Assembly (NCBI GenBank): GCA_027311065.1 | Contig: DAICZP010000032.1 | Coordinates: forward strand, 1-38,783 | Origin: Thiomonas sp. | Lineage (GTDB): Bacteria > Pseudomonadota > Gammaproteobacteria > Burkholderiales > Burkholderiaceae_C | Direction: 5' to 3' | Length of the DNA: 38,783 nucleotides | Part shown: positions 7,789 through 16,776 of the stretch, piece by piece | Position numbering within the stretch: the first letter of the stretch is position 1 | Layout of the letters: every line of letters starts with the position of its first letter | Notes under the pieces: model-generated | What the model saw: only the letters and a program-made list of their open reading frames with translations | Told to the model about the DNA's origin: nothing | Database searches by the model: none | Position numbers and translations under genes: made by a program

Positions 7789-8454
7789 ATGAACATGGAC
7801 CAGTTGATCCAGGCATTCACCGTCTACGCACTCCCCGTGCTCTTCGCCATCACGCTGCATGAAGCTGCCCATGGCTGGATGGCGCGCAAGCTCGGTGACA
7901 ACAGTGCTTACATGATGGGACGCGTTTCGCTGAATCCTGCGCGCCATATCGATCCCATTGGCACCATTGTGGTCCCCTTGGTGCTCTATTTCGCCACTGG
8001 CGGCGCCTTCTTGTTCGGCTACGCCAAGCCTGTACCGGTGAACTTCAGCGCATTGCGCAATCCCAAACGTGACATGGTCTGGGTGGCACTCGCCGGGCCA
8101 GGTTCGAATTTCATCCAGGCATTCCTGTGGGGCGTCGTGCTTCTGCTCCTGCGCGCGCTCGGCATCTCCGAGATCTACTTCCACGACGTCGCCCGCGCGG
8201 GCATGCTGGTGAACATTGTCATGTTCGTGTTCAATCTTTTCCCCATTCCGCCGCTCGACGGCGGTCGGGTGCTCGTCGGCTTGCTGCCGATCCGCCAAGC
8301 GATCGCACTTTCACGCGTCGAGCCCTATGGCTTTTTCATCGTCATGCTGTTGGTGATGACGGGTGTCATCACCAACTTGTGGTTGATCCCCTTGATCAAC
8401 ATATCCCAAATCCTGCTCGGGCTGCTGCTGAGCCCGCTGCGTCTGATTCTCTAG
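7789..8454 (+). CDS. site-2 protease family intramembrane metalloprotease (M50)
   Basis: A 221-residue polytopic membrane protein. The zinc motif HEAAH lies near residue 22 in the first membrane segment (LFAITLHEAAHGWMA), and the second metal-binding motif, LFPIPPLDGGRVL, is near residue 153. It is the short YwhC/YdeN-like form without a PDZ domain, so it is not RseP. Substrates of this subgroup are mostly unknown. The start at 7789 was chosen because the upstream in-frame sequence overlaps the YciO gene and does not look like this family. GGAG of the next gene overlaps its stop, so translation to PagL is coupled. Confidence 0.92.
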   Translation: MNMDQLIQAFTVYALPVLFAITLHEAAHGWMARKLGDNSAYMMGRVSLNPARHIDPIGTIVVPLVLYFATGGAFLFGYAKPVPVNFSALRNPKRDMVWVALAGPGSNFIQAFLWGVVLLLLRALGISEIYFHDVARAGMLVNIVMFVFNLFPIPPLDGGRVLVGLLPIRQAIALSRVEPYGFFIVMLLVMTGVITNLWLIPLINISQILLGLLLSPLRLIL

Positions 8455-8462
8455 GAGTCTCC

Positions 8463-8966
8463 ATGCAGTTGTCTTCGCTGCGCGGTGCCATCGTCACCTG
8501 CGCCCTCGCCGCCGCCATTCCCGCCCACGCCGACAACCTGACACTGTCGATGGGCGCCAACAGCGGCTTCCGCGACCTGACCGTGTTTTGGCAAACCGCC
8601 CCCCTGTGGCGCAATGCGACGCACTCCCTCGACGTGTCTCTCGAAGCCGGCCTCGGCCGCGTCTCGGCAACGGGCTCCAATTCGCTCTGGCACGTTGGCC
8701 TCACACCGCTGGGTCGCTGGTGGTTCACACCCGACAACGCACTCGAAGCGGGGATCGGCGCGACGCTCTTCTCGGCAACACGGATCGCCGGGAAAAACAT
8801 CTCCACCGCCTACCAGTTCGGTGACTCCGTTGGCTACGTGCATCATTTCGAACAAACGCAATGGAGCACGGGCCTGCGCTTCACGCACTACTCCAACGGC
8901 AGCATCAAGCGACCGAACCCCGGACTAAACATCTTCGAACTCCGCGTTTCCCATGCATTCAACTGA
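8463..8966 (+). CDS. outer-membrane lipid A 3-O-deacylase, PagL type
   Basis: A 167-residue protein with a signal peptide (cut after AHA near residue 22) and a small outer-membrane beta-barrel. The PagL catalytic signature THYSNGSIKRPNPG is present: His142 and Ser144 with a Glu at 159 (NIFELR). The C-terminal residue after alternating strands is part of SHAFN, close to the usual aromatic end of barrel proteins. PagL removes the 3-O-linked acyl chain of lipid A and alters membrane properties and immune recognition. TAGGAG overlaps the protease stop, giving a strong ribosome binding site. It overlaps the trpS start by 14 bp. An acyloxyacyl-hydrolase-like relative is the only alternative. Confidence 0.85.
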   Translation: MQLSSLRGAIVTCALAAAIPAHADNLTLSMGANSGFRDLTVFWQTAPLWRNATHSLDVSLEAGLGRVSATGSNSLWHVGLTPLGRWWFTPDNALEAGIGATLFSATRIAGKNISTAYQFGDSVGYVHHFEQTQWSTGLRFTHYSNGSIKRPNPGLNIFELRVSHAFN

Positions 8967-10182
8967 CGTCGAACTGGCCGCTGATCGCGATATCGTCCTT
9001 TCCGGCATGCGTCCGACCGGGGCGCTGCACCTCGGTCATTATCACGGCGCGTTGAAAAATTGGGCGCGTCTGCAGCACGATCATCCGTGCTATTTTTTCG
9101 TTGCCGACTGGCACGCGCTGACCACCCACTACGAAACTCCCGAGGTGGTTGCGAACCACACGCTGGACACGGTCATCGACTGGTTGGCGGCGGGTGTGGA
9201 CCCGGCACGCGCCACCTTGTTCGTCCAAAGCCACGTCCTCGAACATGCGGAGTTGTTCCTGCTGCTTGGCATGGGGACGCCGTTGGCGTGGCTGGAACGG
9301 GTTCCCACTTACAAGGATCAGATCGCAAACCTCAAAGACAAGGACCTGCTGACCTACGGTTTCCTCGGCTACCCGCTGCTGCAGGCCGCTGACATCCTGA
9401 TCTATCAGGCACGCTGGGTCCCCGTCGGCGCAGATCAGGTTCCGCATATCGAAATGAGCCGTGAAATCGCCAGACGATTCAACGCACTCTACGGCAAGGA
9501 CCCCCGGATCGAGGCCCAGGCCGAGCTCGCCGCGGCAAAGCTCCTGCCGGAGCAGCGTGCGGAGCTTCACGCCCTGCGCCGCGCCGCCGACCAGGACGGC
9601 GAGGTCGACAAGCGTGAGCGGGCGCACGAGATCATCCGTGGCTCGAAGCTCTCGCGTGCAGAAAAGGACGCGCTGCGGGCAAGGCTTGAAGGCGGTCGCC
9701 GGGTCATCCTGCGTGAGCCCGAGGCGCTGCTGACCCCGGAATCGAAGCTACCCGGGCTGGACGGCCGGAAAATGTCCAAGAGCTACGCGAATTCCATTGC
9801 CATACGGGAAGAAAAGGCCATCGTCGAACATAAAGTTCGCCGCATGCCGACCGACCCTGCGCGGGTCAAACGCACCGATGCGGGCGACCCGGACCGTTGT
9901 CCGGTTTGGCAATTTCACCTTGCTTACACCGACGAGGCGTGCCATGCATGGGTGCGCGAAGGATGCACCACCGCCGGGATCGGATGCCTTGAGTGCAAGC
10001 AACCAGTGATCGATGCAGTCCTGCGCGAACAGCAACCCATGCTTGAACGCGCCCAACCCTACATCGACAACCCGTCGCTGGTACGCGACATCCTCGATGC
10101 CGGGCGCGACAAGGCGTCCGCCGCGGCCCGCGAGACCATGCGCGCGGTGCGTGACGCGATGGGCCTGCGTTTCAAGTCCTGA
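8953..10182 (+). CDS. trpS: tryptophanyl-tRNA synthetase TrpS
   Basis: Class I aminoacyl-tRNA synthetase that charges tRNA-Trp. It has SGMRPTGALHLGHYHGAL (HIGH motif) near residue 17 and KMSKSYAN near residue 274. At 409 residues it is clearly longer than the about 330-340 of the E. coli enzyme. The extra length is an Arg/Glu/Ala-rich helical insert at about residues 185-255, between the DQVPH-containing catalytic part and the KMSKS loop. I recall longer TrpS forms in Betaproteobacteria but cannot check. The start overlaps the PagL gene by 14 bp. The gene meets the convergent DedA gene 3 bp after its stop. Confidence 0.94.
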   Translation: MHSTDVELAADRDIVLSGMRPTGALHLGHYHGALKNWARLQHDHPCYFFVADWHALTTHYETPEVVANHTLDTVIDWLAAGVDPARATLFVQSHVLEHAELFLLLGMGTPLAWLERVPTYKDQIANLKDKDLLTYGFLGYPLLQAADILIYQARWVPVGADQVPHIEMSREIARRFNALYGKDPRIEAQAELAAAKLLPEQRAELHALRRAADQDGEVDKRERAHEIIRGSKLSRAEKDALRARLEGGRRVILREPEALLTPESKLPGLDGRKMSKSYANSIAIREEKAIVEHKVRRMPTDPARVKRTDAGDPDRCPVWQFHLAYTDEACHAWVREGCTTAGIGCLECKQPVIDAVLREQQPMLERAQPYIDNPSLVRDILDAGRDKASAAARETMRAVRDAMGLRFKS

Positions 10183-10185
10183 ACT

Positions 10186-10770
10186 TCAAGGCTTCGCTCG
10201 CGATCCAGCGCGCCGCCGACGACGGATTGTCGCGAAACGGATCGCGAGCCACCACACGAACAGCACCATCGCGAGCAAACCGACCAGGGCCAGTTCGACG
10301 TGCTGCAAGCTGCCTTCGATACGTTGAATCGCCTCGCCGAAAGTCCAACCCAGGCCAGCGACCGTCGGTGCCCACAAGACCGCTCCCAGCAGATTGAACA
10401 CGAAAAACAGCCTCGAGGGAAGCTTCGATGCGCCGATCACGATCGGACCGGCGATCCGTAACCCATACAGGAAACGCATGAGAACGATGGCTCCCCCCGC
10501 GTAGCGGTGCAGCAGGGCGGCGACCCGATTGAATTGCGCGGCGACGCGAGGCGCGCGCGCCAGGACGGAAGAACCCCAGACGCGCCCGATCCAGTAGAAC
10601 GTCTGGTCGCCGGCAATTGCGGCCACGATCGCGATCGCCACGACCGGCCCGAAACCCAGCAGCCCCTGATGCGCTGCGAATCCAGCAGCCAGCAACACGA
10701 CCTCGCCTTCCGCGAATGCGCCCATGGCCACTGCGAGGTAGCCCCAGTCGCGAATGAATTGTTCAACCAT
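10186..10770 (-). CDS. DedA-family (VTT-domain) membrane protein
   Basis: A 194-residue inner-membrane protein with four or five hydrophobic segments. DedA/VTT marks are GAFAEGEVVLLAAGFAAHQG near the N terminus, GDQTFYWIGRVWG in the middle, and RFLYGLRIAGPIVIGASKLPSRLFFVFN, the conserved Arg/Gly loop. DedA proteins act in lipid (undecaprenyl-phosphate or phospholipid) flipping and in membrane energetics; the specific role here is unknown. Possible starts are ATG 10770 (MVEQFIRD, used), ATG 10791 and TTG 10794. It is convergent with trpS and co-directional with the cold shock gene, from which it is separated by a terminator. Confidence 0.88.
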   Translation of the reverse strand: MVEQFIRDWGYLAVAMGAFAEGEVVLLAAGFAAHQGLLGFGPVVAIAIVAAIAGDQTFYWIGRVWGSSVLARAPRVAAQFNRVAALLHRYAGGAIVLMRFLYGLRIAGPIVIGASKLPSRLFFVFNLLGAVLWAPTVAGLGWTFGEAIQRIEGSLQHVELALVGLLAMVLFVWWLAIRFATIRRRRRAGSRAKP

Positions 10771-10846
10771 GCGCGTTGCCTGACATCCCATCAACCCCGG
10801 GAAGCATGATGCCTGAGCCTGGATGTCCCGACTCGGCGCCGGGCAT

Positions 10847-10873
10847 AAAAAAACCGGCCCAAAGGGCCGGTTT
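10847..10873 (-). terminator. intrinsic terminator of the cold shock gene
   Basis: Read on the minus strand, AAACCGGCCC and GGGCCGGTTT form a perfect 10-bp stem (10864-10873 with 10851-10860) around a three-base loop, ending in a seven-T tract (10847-10853). A second perfect stem, CGGGCC/GGCCCG at 10892-10907, lies between the cold shock stop and this terminator and may stabilise the transcript end. Confidence 0.9.
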
Positions 10874-10932
10874 GATGGCGTCGCTCCAACACGGGCCTTG
10901 CGGCCCGAAGTGCAACGCTCGGGGTGTTCGAC

Positions 10933-11136
10933 TCAGATCGGGCGGATCTGCGAGGCCTGGGGACCCTTCGGGCCGGCCTTCACAACGAACTCAACGCGCT
11001 GATTTTCCTGCAGTGTGCGGAAACCCTTCGCTTGAATTTCGCTGAAGTGCGCGAACAGGTCTTCGCCGCCTTCGTCGGGCTTGATGAAACCGAAACCCTT
11101 GCTTTCGTTGAACCACTTTACGGTGCCGGTGGGCAT
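10933..11136 (-). CDS. cold shock domain protein (CspA family)
   Basis: A 67-residue single cold-shock-domain protein that binds single-stranded RNA or DNA and melts RNA structure. RNP1 (KGFGFIKP) and RNP2 (DLFAHFSEI) are intact; the start [15 protein letters not shown] and end [10 protein letters not shown] are typical. ATG at 11136 is preferred to 11142 because AAGGAT lies at the right distance. Upstream is a likely promoter that gives a leader of about 120 nt, as expected for cold-shock messages. A strong terminator follows. Which paralogue (CspA, CspD and so on) cannot be decided. Confidence 0.96.
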   Translation of the reverse strand: MPTGTVKWFNESKGFGFIKPDEGGEDLFAHFSEIQAKGFRTLQENQRVEFVVKAGPKGPQASQIRPI

Positions 11137-11262
11137 GATCATCCTTTCAAATCTTGAACAAAAGAAGAATGCAAATCTTCATCAAGCCCAGCCGGTTTAT
11201 CGAATACGAATGAACCAAAACTGTGGACACATATGGCCCCTCTTGAAGCGACTGCAGGGCTT

Positions 11263-11289
11263 ACTATACACCGATCGGCACAAATGCAA
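11263..11289 (-). promoter_or_regulatory. candidate sigma-70 promoter of the cold shock gene
   Basis: On the minus strand, TATAGT (11268-11263) is a good -10 element, with TTGCAT (11289-11284) 15 bases upstream or CTTGCA with 16-base spacing as -35. Transcription would start near 11256 and produce a leader of about 120 nt before the cold shock ATG. The 252-bp gap between this gene and ribF holds this promoter and a small hairpin (11330-11346, CGACAAC/GTTGTCG); I see no gene there. Confidence 0.5.
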
Positions 11290-11388
11290 GCAGCTCTTCC
11301 GGCACTGCTGCAAAATCAGGCACGCAACGCGACAACAGCGTTGTCGTGCTGCCACAAGGTCCAGGACTCCGAAGCAACCTCTAACGCA

Positions 11389-12360
11389 ATGTTGGTATTC
11401 CGCGGTTTTCACCATGCCGCGCTGGCGACGCCCAGCGCGGTGAGCATCGGCAATTTCGACGGCGTGCATCGTGGCCATCAGGCCATGCTGGCGCTGCTGG
11501 TCAATGAAGCCAGGCACCGCCAGCTGCAATCGACGGTTCTGACTTTCGAGCCCCACCCGCGTGACTATTTCGCCGCGCACCTGGGGCATCCGGAATCCGC
11601 GCCCTCGCGTATCGGTACCCTGCGCGACAAACTGGCGGAGCTGGCACGCTGTGGAGTTGATCGGGTGGTCATCCTGCGTTTTGATGCGCGCCTGGCAACC
11701 CTGGGAGCCGAGGACTTCATCCAGCGTGTCCTGGTCGAAGGGTTGGCGGCGCGGTACATCCTGGTGGGCGACGATTTCCGCTTCGGTGCCCGCCGCGCAG
11801 GCGATTACGCCCTTCTGGATGCGCAGGGCGCACGTCTGGGGTTCGACGTCGCCCGGATGAACGCGTATGAAGTCCATGCAAGGCGCGTCTCGAGCTCCGC
11901 CGTGCGCGAGGCGCTCGGCGCAGGCGACATGGGGGCGGCGGCAGCGCTGCTCGATCGACCATACGCAATTTCAGGCCATGTGCTGCACGGCCTGAAGCTC
12001 GGACGCAAACTTGGCTACCCCACGATCAACCTTCGATTCAACCACCCACACCCGGCGGCAAGCGGAATATTCGCAGCGCGAGTCTACGGGCTCGGCTCCA
12101 TGGCGTTGTCCGGCGTGGCAAGCCTCGGCCGCCGGCCGACGGTGGACGATTCCGGCCGCGTGCTGCTCGAAACATACGTGCTCGACTGGAGTGGGGACGC
12201 CTACGGTAAACTGGTGCAGGTGGAACTCTTGCACAAATTGCGGGATGAAACCCGCTTCGAAGGACTTGCAGCGCTGACAGACGCAATTTCTGCAGACGTC
12301 GTGCAGGCGCGCGCCTGGTTCGCGAGCCTCGAGCGCGAAACCCGCTGCAACCGAATTTGA
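11389..12360 (+). CDS. ribF: bifunctional riboflavin kinase / FAD synthetase RibF
   Basis: A 323-residue cytoplasmic enzyme that phosphorylates riboflavin to FMN and adenylates FMN to FAD. The N-terminal FAD synthetase domain has [15 protein letters not shown] near residue 20 (nucleotidyl-transferase HxGH) and [12 protein letters not shown] near residue 125; residues after about 180 form the flavokinase domain with [11 protein letters not shown]. The start at 11389 (MLVFRGFHH) fits homologues; sequence further upstream in the same frame is not family-like. No FMN riboswitch is visible upstream. It heads the ribF-ileS-lspA run that is conserved in many proteobacteria, 88 bp before ileS. Confidence 0.95.
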   Translation: MLVFRGFHHAALATPSAVSIGNFDGVHRGHQAMLALLVNEARHRQLQSTVLTFEPHPRDYFAAHLGHPESAPSRIGTLRDKLAELARCGVDRVVILRFDARLATLGAEDFIQRVLVEGLAARYILVGDDFRFGARRAGDYALLDAQGARLGFDVARMNAYEVHARRVSSSAVREALGAGDMGAAAALLDRPYAISGHVLHGLKLGRKLGYPTINLRFNHPHPAASGIFAARVYGLGSMALSGVASLGRRPTVDDSGRVLLETYVLDWSGDAYGKLVQVELLHKLRDETRFEGLAALTDAISADVVQARAWFASLERETRCNRI

Positions 12361-12448
12361 CGCCTCCGACGCGTCGTGCCGCGCCTCGCGCGGCTCACTC
12401 CCGACTTTCCAATATTGCTGCACCGCGCCTCTCCACGGCGCCCGCGCC

Positions 12449-15316
12449 ATGACCGATTCCAAAGCGACTTCGCAACCGTCCGAATCCCGGACCGACTACC
12501 GCACCACGCTCAATCTCCCCGATACGCCGTTCCCGATGCGTTGGGACTTGCCGCGACGGGAGCCAGGCTGGGTTGCGGACTGGGAGCGCGAGGGGGTGTA
12601 TCAACGACTTCGCGCCGCACGCGCGGGACGGCGTCGTTTCGTGCTGCATGATGGCCCTCCCTACGCGAATGGCCAGATCCACATCGGCCACGCAGTGAAC
12701 AAGATTCTCAAGGACATGATTGTCAAGGAGCGCCAGCTCGAAGGCTTCGACGCGGTTTACGTTCCAGGCTGGGACTGTCACGGCCTGCCGATCGAGAACC
12801 AGATCGAGAAACTCCATGGTCGCGCGCTCGGCCGTGACGAGATTCAGTCGCGCAGCCGCGCCTATGCTGCCGAGCAGATTGCCGGTCAGCGCAGTGACTT
12901 CAAGCGCCTCGGCGTGCTCGGCGACTGGGAGCACCCCTATCGCACCATGGATTTCGGCAACGAGGCTGACGAAATTCGCGCCCTCAAGCGCGTGATGGAA
13001 CGCGGCTTCGTCTATCGCGGGCTCAAGCCGGTTCACTGGTGCTTCGACTGTCACTCCTCACTGGCGGAATTCGAAATCGAATACGCGGACAAGAAGAGCC
13101 AGACGCTCGATGTCGGCTTCCTCTGCACGCAGCCCGAGCGGCTCGCCGCTGCCTTCGGCCTGCCAGGGCTCGACAAGCAGGCCTTCGCTGTGATCTGGAC
13201 CACCACGGCATGGACCATCCCCGCCAATCAGGCGCTCAATCTCAACCCGGAGCTACCGTACAGCCTCGTCGACACCGAGCGCGGCGTACTGCTCCTGGCA
13301 CAGGCGCGCGTTGAGGATTGTCTACAGCGCTATGGTCTCGACGGCCGGGTGCTCGCGACCACGCGCGGAGATTCGCTCGGGGGCATCGACTTCCGCCACC
13401 CACTGGCCGAGATTGATGCGGGATACGACCGCGCAAGCCCCATCTATCTCGCGTCCTATGCCACGGATGACGACGGCACTGGCATCGTGCATTCGTCGCC
13501 TGCCTACGGCGTGGACGACTTCAACTCCTGCCTCGCCCACGGCCTGACCACCGACGAGGTGATCAATCCCGTTCAGGCCAACGGTGTTTACGACCCTGCA
13601 CTCCCCCTCTTCGGCGGTTTCAATATCTGGAAGGGCGCCCCCCGCGTGGTCGAGGCACTGCGCGATGCGGGCCGGCTTTTCGCCACCCATGACATCGTCC
13701 ACAGCTACCCGCACTGCTGGCGTCACAAGACACCTGTGATCTACCGTGCCGCCAGCCAGTGGTTCGTCCGCATGGACGAAGGTGAAGGTGTGTGCACCAC
13801 GGACAAGGCCGCACGCAGCCTGCGCGCCACCGCGCTGGACGCGGTGGAACAAACGGCGTTTTATCCCGTCGGCGGCAAGGCGCGCCTCCACGACATGATC
13901 GCCAACCGCCCCGATTGGTGCATCTCGCGGCAACGCGCATGGGGTGTCCCGCTGCCATTTTTCATGCACAAGGCCACCGGTGCGTTGCATCCGCGCACGC
14001 TGGAGCTCATGGATCGCGTGGCCGAACGCATCGAGCGCGAGGGCGTGGAAGCGTGGTCTCGCCTTGATCCAGGCGAATTTCTCGGTGCGGAAGCCGAGCA
14101 TTACGAGAAAAGCCAGGACATCATTGAAGTCTGGTTCGATTCAGGCACCACGCATTGGCACGTCCTGCGCGGCAGCCACAAGGAGCAACTGCAATGGCCG
14201 GCCGACCTCTACCTCGAAGGTCACGACCAGCATCGCGGCTGGTTTCACGCATCGCTGCTCACCGGATGCGCCATCGACGGCCGCGCGCCGTACAAGGCAC
14301 TGCTGACCCACGGATTCACGGTGGACGGTCAGGGCCGCAAAATGAGCAAGTCGGTGGGCAACGTCATCGCACCGCAAGCCGTCAGTGACAAGCTCGGTGC
14401 AGAAATCATCCGGCTCTGGGTGGCGTCGACCGACTATTCGGGCGATCTTGCAATTTCAGATGCCATCCTCAAGCAAGTCGTCGAAAACTACCGCCGGATT
14501 CGCAACACCTTGCGCTTTCTGCTTGCGAACGTATCGGATTTCGATCCGATCACCCAGTGCGTGCCGGCGCAGGACATGGTCGAGATTGATCGCTGGATGA
14601 TGGCCCATGCAGCAATCTTGCAGCGCGACATCCTCTCCCACTACGGTCGTTACGAATTTCACCCCGTCGTCGCGAGACTGCTGGTGTTCTGCTCGGAAGA
14701 TCTTGGCGGCTTCTACCTCGATGTGCTCAAGGACCGCCTCTACACCACCCAGGCCGGCAGTCACGCGCGCCGCAGTGCGCAAACCGCGCTATGGCACCTG
14801 ACCCACGCGCTGTTGCGCTGGGTTGCGCCCTTCCTCAGTTTCACCGCCGAAGAGGCGTGGGTTCATTTCGCACCGGCGCAGGCGCGCGCCAACGGCAGTA
14901 TCTTCGTCGAAACCTTCCAGGATTTTCCGGCAGTGCCCGATGCAGACGCCTTGCTCTCGCGCTGGTCGCGGCTACGAGAACTGCGCGACGAGGTCAACCG
15001 CGCGATCGAGGTTGTGCGGGGGCAGGGCCGCCTTGGCTCGTCGCTGCAGGCTTGGGTCGACATCGATGCGCCGCCGGCTGATTACGCGCTGCTGTCGAGC
15101 CTCGGTGACGAACTCGGATTCGCCCTCATCGCCTCGCGGGTGCGCTTGCATGCAGCGCAAAACCTGACGGTGCGGGTGGAGCCTGCGGCGGCCGCCAAGT
15201 GCGAACGCTGCTGGCATTGGGATGAAGGCGTCGGTGCCGACCCTGGTCATCCGGGCTTGTGCCCGCGCTGCATCGACAACCTGCATGGCGATGGGGAAAC
15301 CCGTCGCCATGCGTGA
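12449..15316 (+). CDS. ileS: isoleucyl-tRNA synthetase IleS
   Basis: A 955-residue class I synthetase that charges tRNA-Ile and edits valine. The HIGH region is [16 protein letters not shown] near residue 70; KMSKSVGN is near residue 631; the editing (CP1) domain lies between, with TTAWTIPAN and the [12 protein letters not shown] loop near residue 348. The C-terminal zinc finger [10 protein letters not shown]...CPRCIDNL is intact. Length and domain order match the bacterial eukaryote-unlike (E. coli) type. The gene overlaps or nearly abuts lspA (8-bp overlap if lspA starts at 15309). Confidence 0.97.
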   Translation: MTDSKATSQPSESRTDYRTTLNLPDTPFPMRWDLPRREPGWVADWEREGVYQRLRAARAGRRRFVLHDGPPYANGQIHIGHAVNKILKDMIVKERQLEGFDAVYVPGWDCHGLPIENQIEKLHGRALGRDEIQSRSRAYAAEQIAGQRSDFKRLGVLGDWEHPYRTMDFGNEADEIRALKRVMERGFVYRGLKPVHWCFDCHSSLAEFEIEYADKKSQTLDVGFLCTQPERLAAAFGLPGLDKQAFAVIWTTTAWTIPANQALNLNPELPYSLVDTERGVLLLAQARVEDCLQRYGLDGRVLATTRGDSLGGIDFRHPLAEIDAGYDRASPIYLASYATDDDGTGIVHSSPAYGVDDFNSCLAHGLTTDEVINPVQANGVYDPALPLFGGFNIWKGAPRVVEALRDAGRLFATHDIVHSYPHCWRHKTPVIYRAASQWFVRMDEGEGVCTTDKAARSLRATALDAVEQTAFYPVGGKARLHDMIANRPDWCISRQRAWGVPLPFFMHKATGALHPRTLELMDRVAERIEREGVEAWSRLDPGEFLGAEAEHYEKSQDIIEVWFDSGTTHWHVLRGSHKEQLQWPADLYLEGHDQHRGWFHASLLTGCAIDGRAPYKALLTHGFTVDGQGRKMSKSVGNVIAPQAVSDKLGAEIIRLWVASTDYSGDLAISDAILKQVVENYRRIRNTLRFLLANVSDFDPITQCVPAQDMVEIDRWMMAHAAILQRDILSHYGRYEFHPVVARLLVFCSEDLGGFYLDVLKDRLYTTQAGSHARRSAQTALWHLTHALLRWVAPFLSFTAEEAWVHFAPAQARANGSIFVETFQDFPAVPDADALLSRWSRLRELRDEVNRAIEVVRGQGRLGSSLQAWVDIDAPPADYALLSSLGDELGFALIASRVRLHAAQNLTVRVEPAAAAKCERCWHWDEGVGADPGHPGLCPRCIDNLHGDGETRRHA

Positions 15317-15326
15317 GGCGCCGTTC

Positions 15327-15827
15327 ATGTCCGCGCGCCCCAATCCCGGCCCCTGGCTCGCGCTCGCGGCCCTCGTCGTCGTCGTCGACCAAGGGAGCAA
15401 GTGGCTGATCCAGCACGCTATTCCCCTCGGCGGGACCATCCCGCTGACGCCTTGGTTCAACTTGGTTCACATTGAGAATCCAGGAGCGGCGTTCTCGTTC
15501 CTGGCCGGACAGGCTGGCTGGCAGCGCTGGTTGTTCACCGCCCTGGGACTGGCTGCCTCCGCCCTCATTGCCGGCTTGCTGGCGACGCGGCGCCGCCGCC
15601 CCTTGTTCGCACTCGGGCTGGCGCTGATTCTCGGTGGGGCGCTGGGAAACGTCCTTGACCGCGTGCTGTGGGGACATGTCACAGACTTCCTCGACGTCTA
15701 TGTCACCCTGGGCGGCCAGCCGTGGCACTGGCCGGCTTTCAACCTCGCCGACGCCGCCATATCGCTTGGTGCCGCTTCGCTTCTCGTCGACGAGTGGCGG
15801 CAATCCGGTGGTCCGACCCTGCGCTGA
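15327..15827 (+). CDS. lspA: lipoprotein signal peptidase LspA
   Basis: Inner-membrane aspartyl protease (signal peptidase II) that cleaves prolipoprotein signal peptides after lipidation. It has about 166 residues with four membrane segments. The conserved motifs are VVVVDQGSKWL at the N terminus, IENPGAAFSFLA, GNVLDRVLWGHVTDFLDVY with the first catalytic Asp, and FNLADAAISLG with the second. I prefer ATG 15327, which has GAGG 8 bases upstream; ATG 15309, overlapping the ileS stop, is the alternative. It ends the ribF-ileS-lspA run. I see no terminator after it. Confidence 0.95.
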   Translation: MSARPNPGPWLALAALVVVVDQGSKWLIQHAIPLGGTIPLTPWFNLVHIENPGAAFSFLAGQAGWQRWLFTALGLAASALIAGLLATRRRRPLFALGLALILGGALGNVLDRVLWGHVTDFLDVYVTLGGQPWHWPAFNLADAAISLGAASLLVDEWRQSGGPTLR

Positions 15828-15927
15828 CAGGGAGGGAAAATACCGGCGCATGCTCTATTGCATGCCGCGACGTTCCGACATACTCTGCGACCGATTTGGC
15901 GCGTGAAGCCAGACGAGGAGACAGACA

Positions 15928-16758
15928 ATGACACCGGAAGAGGCACAGCGTCAACCTCTGGCGCATGAGCGCCAGGATCGCGTGACCGTGTGTGCACTGA
16001 CCTGGCGCGACCCCCTGCTGTGGCTCGGCCTGGCCTGGAAGGACATGCTGCATTGCCCGGGCGTGAGCTTGACCTATGGTTTGATGTTCACTGCGGTGAC
16101 CTGGGCGCTCGGCCTGACATTCGTCCACCGGCCCGAATACTCGCTGATGCTCGGTAGCACGGTCCTTCTGCTGGGGCCGGCATTGGCCATGGGCCTGATC
16201 GAAGCCAGTCGCAGCTGCGCAATCGGCGAGCGTCCCCGCCTGCGCCCCTGCCTGTCGTGCTGGTGGAAAGCGCGTTCCAGCGTGGCCCTGTTCTCGGGGT
16301 TGCTGTTGGTCATCGAGCTGCTCTGGGCACGGACCGCGATGCTGATCTTCGCCTTGTTCTTCGACACCATCACCCCGACCGGCAACGCGCTGAGCATTCT
16401 GCTGGACCCGGCCAATCTTGGCTTCGTCATTGCCTACGTGCTGGTCAGCGCCGGCTTTGCTGCGGTGGCCTTCGCCATCAGCGCGGTCTCGGTGCCGATG
16501 ATGCTCGATCGGCCGGTCGATGCCATCACGGCTGCAGTCACCAGTATGCGGGCCTGCCTGGAGCACCCTGGTGTGCTGCTGATGTGGGGGGCACTGATCG
16601 CTGCCATTACATTGCTTGCGCTCCTGCCGCTCGGACTGGGGCTGATGCTGGCGTGGCCCCTGGTCGGGCACGCCAGCTGGCACGCATACCGCGGCATCAT
16701 CTGCCCCGAGGCCACGTTCTCCCTCGACAGCCCGCCCAGAACGCAAGCCAGGCCTTGA
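15928..16758 (+). CDS. DUF2189-type integral membrane protein
   Basis: A 276-residue polytopic membrane protein with six or so hydrophobic segments. It resembles the DUF2189 family (COG5473), recognisable by the N-terminal TWRDPLLWLGLAWKDMLHCPGVSLTYGLMF, GPALAMGLIEASR, and SVPMMLDRPVDAITAAVTSMRACLEHP. No function is known for the family. A good ribosome binding site, GAGGAG, precedes the start. It follows lspA after 100 bp, in which a GCATGC inverted repeat (15848-15853 and 15860-15865) is the only structure I see, and it is convergent with the quinone oxidoreductase gene. Confidence 0.82.
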   Translation: MTPEEAQRQPLAHERQDRVTVCALTWRDPLLWLGLAWKDMLHCPGVSLTYGLMFTAVTWALGLTFVHRPEYSLMLGSTVLLLGPALAMGLIEASRSCAIGERPRLRPCLSCWWKARSSVALFSGLLLVIELLWARTAMLIFALFFDTITPTGNALSILLDPANLGFVIAYVLVSAGFAAVAFAISAVSVPMMLDRPVDAITAAVTSMRACLEHPGVLLMWGALIAAITLLALLPLGLGLMLAWPLVGHASWHAYRGIICPEATFSLDSPPRTQARP

Positions 16759-16776
16759 AACAACGGCGTGGCGGCT

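Noticed and set aside
11143-11388. FMN riboswitch before ribF
   Set aside because: No RFN-type conserved segments are seen; only a small hairpin and the cold shock promoter are present.
15848-15865. GCATGC inverted repeat between lspA and the DUF2189 gene as a terminator
   Set aside because: The stem is only six bases with no T tract; it could equally be chance.
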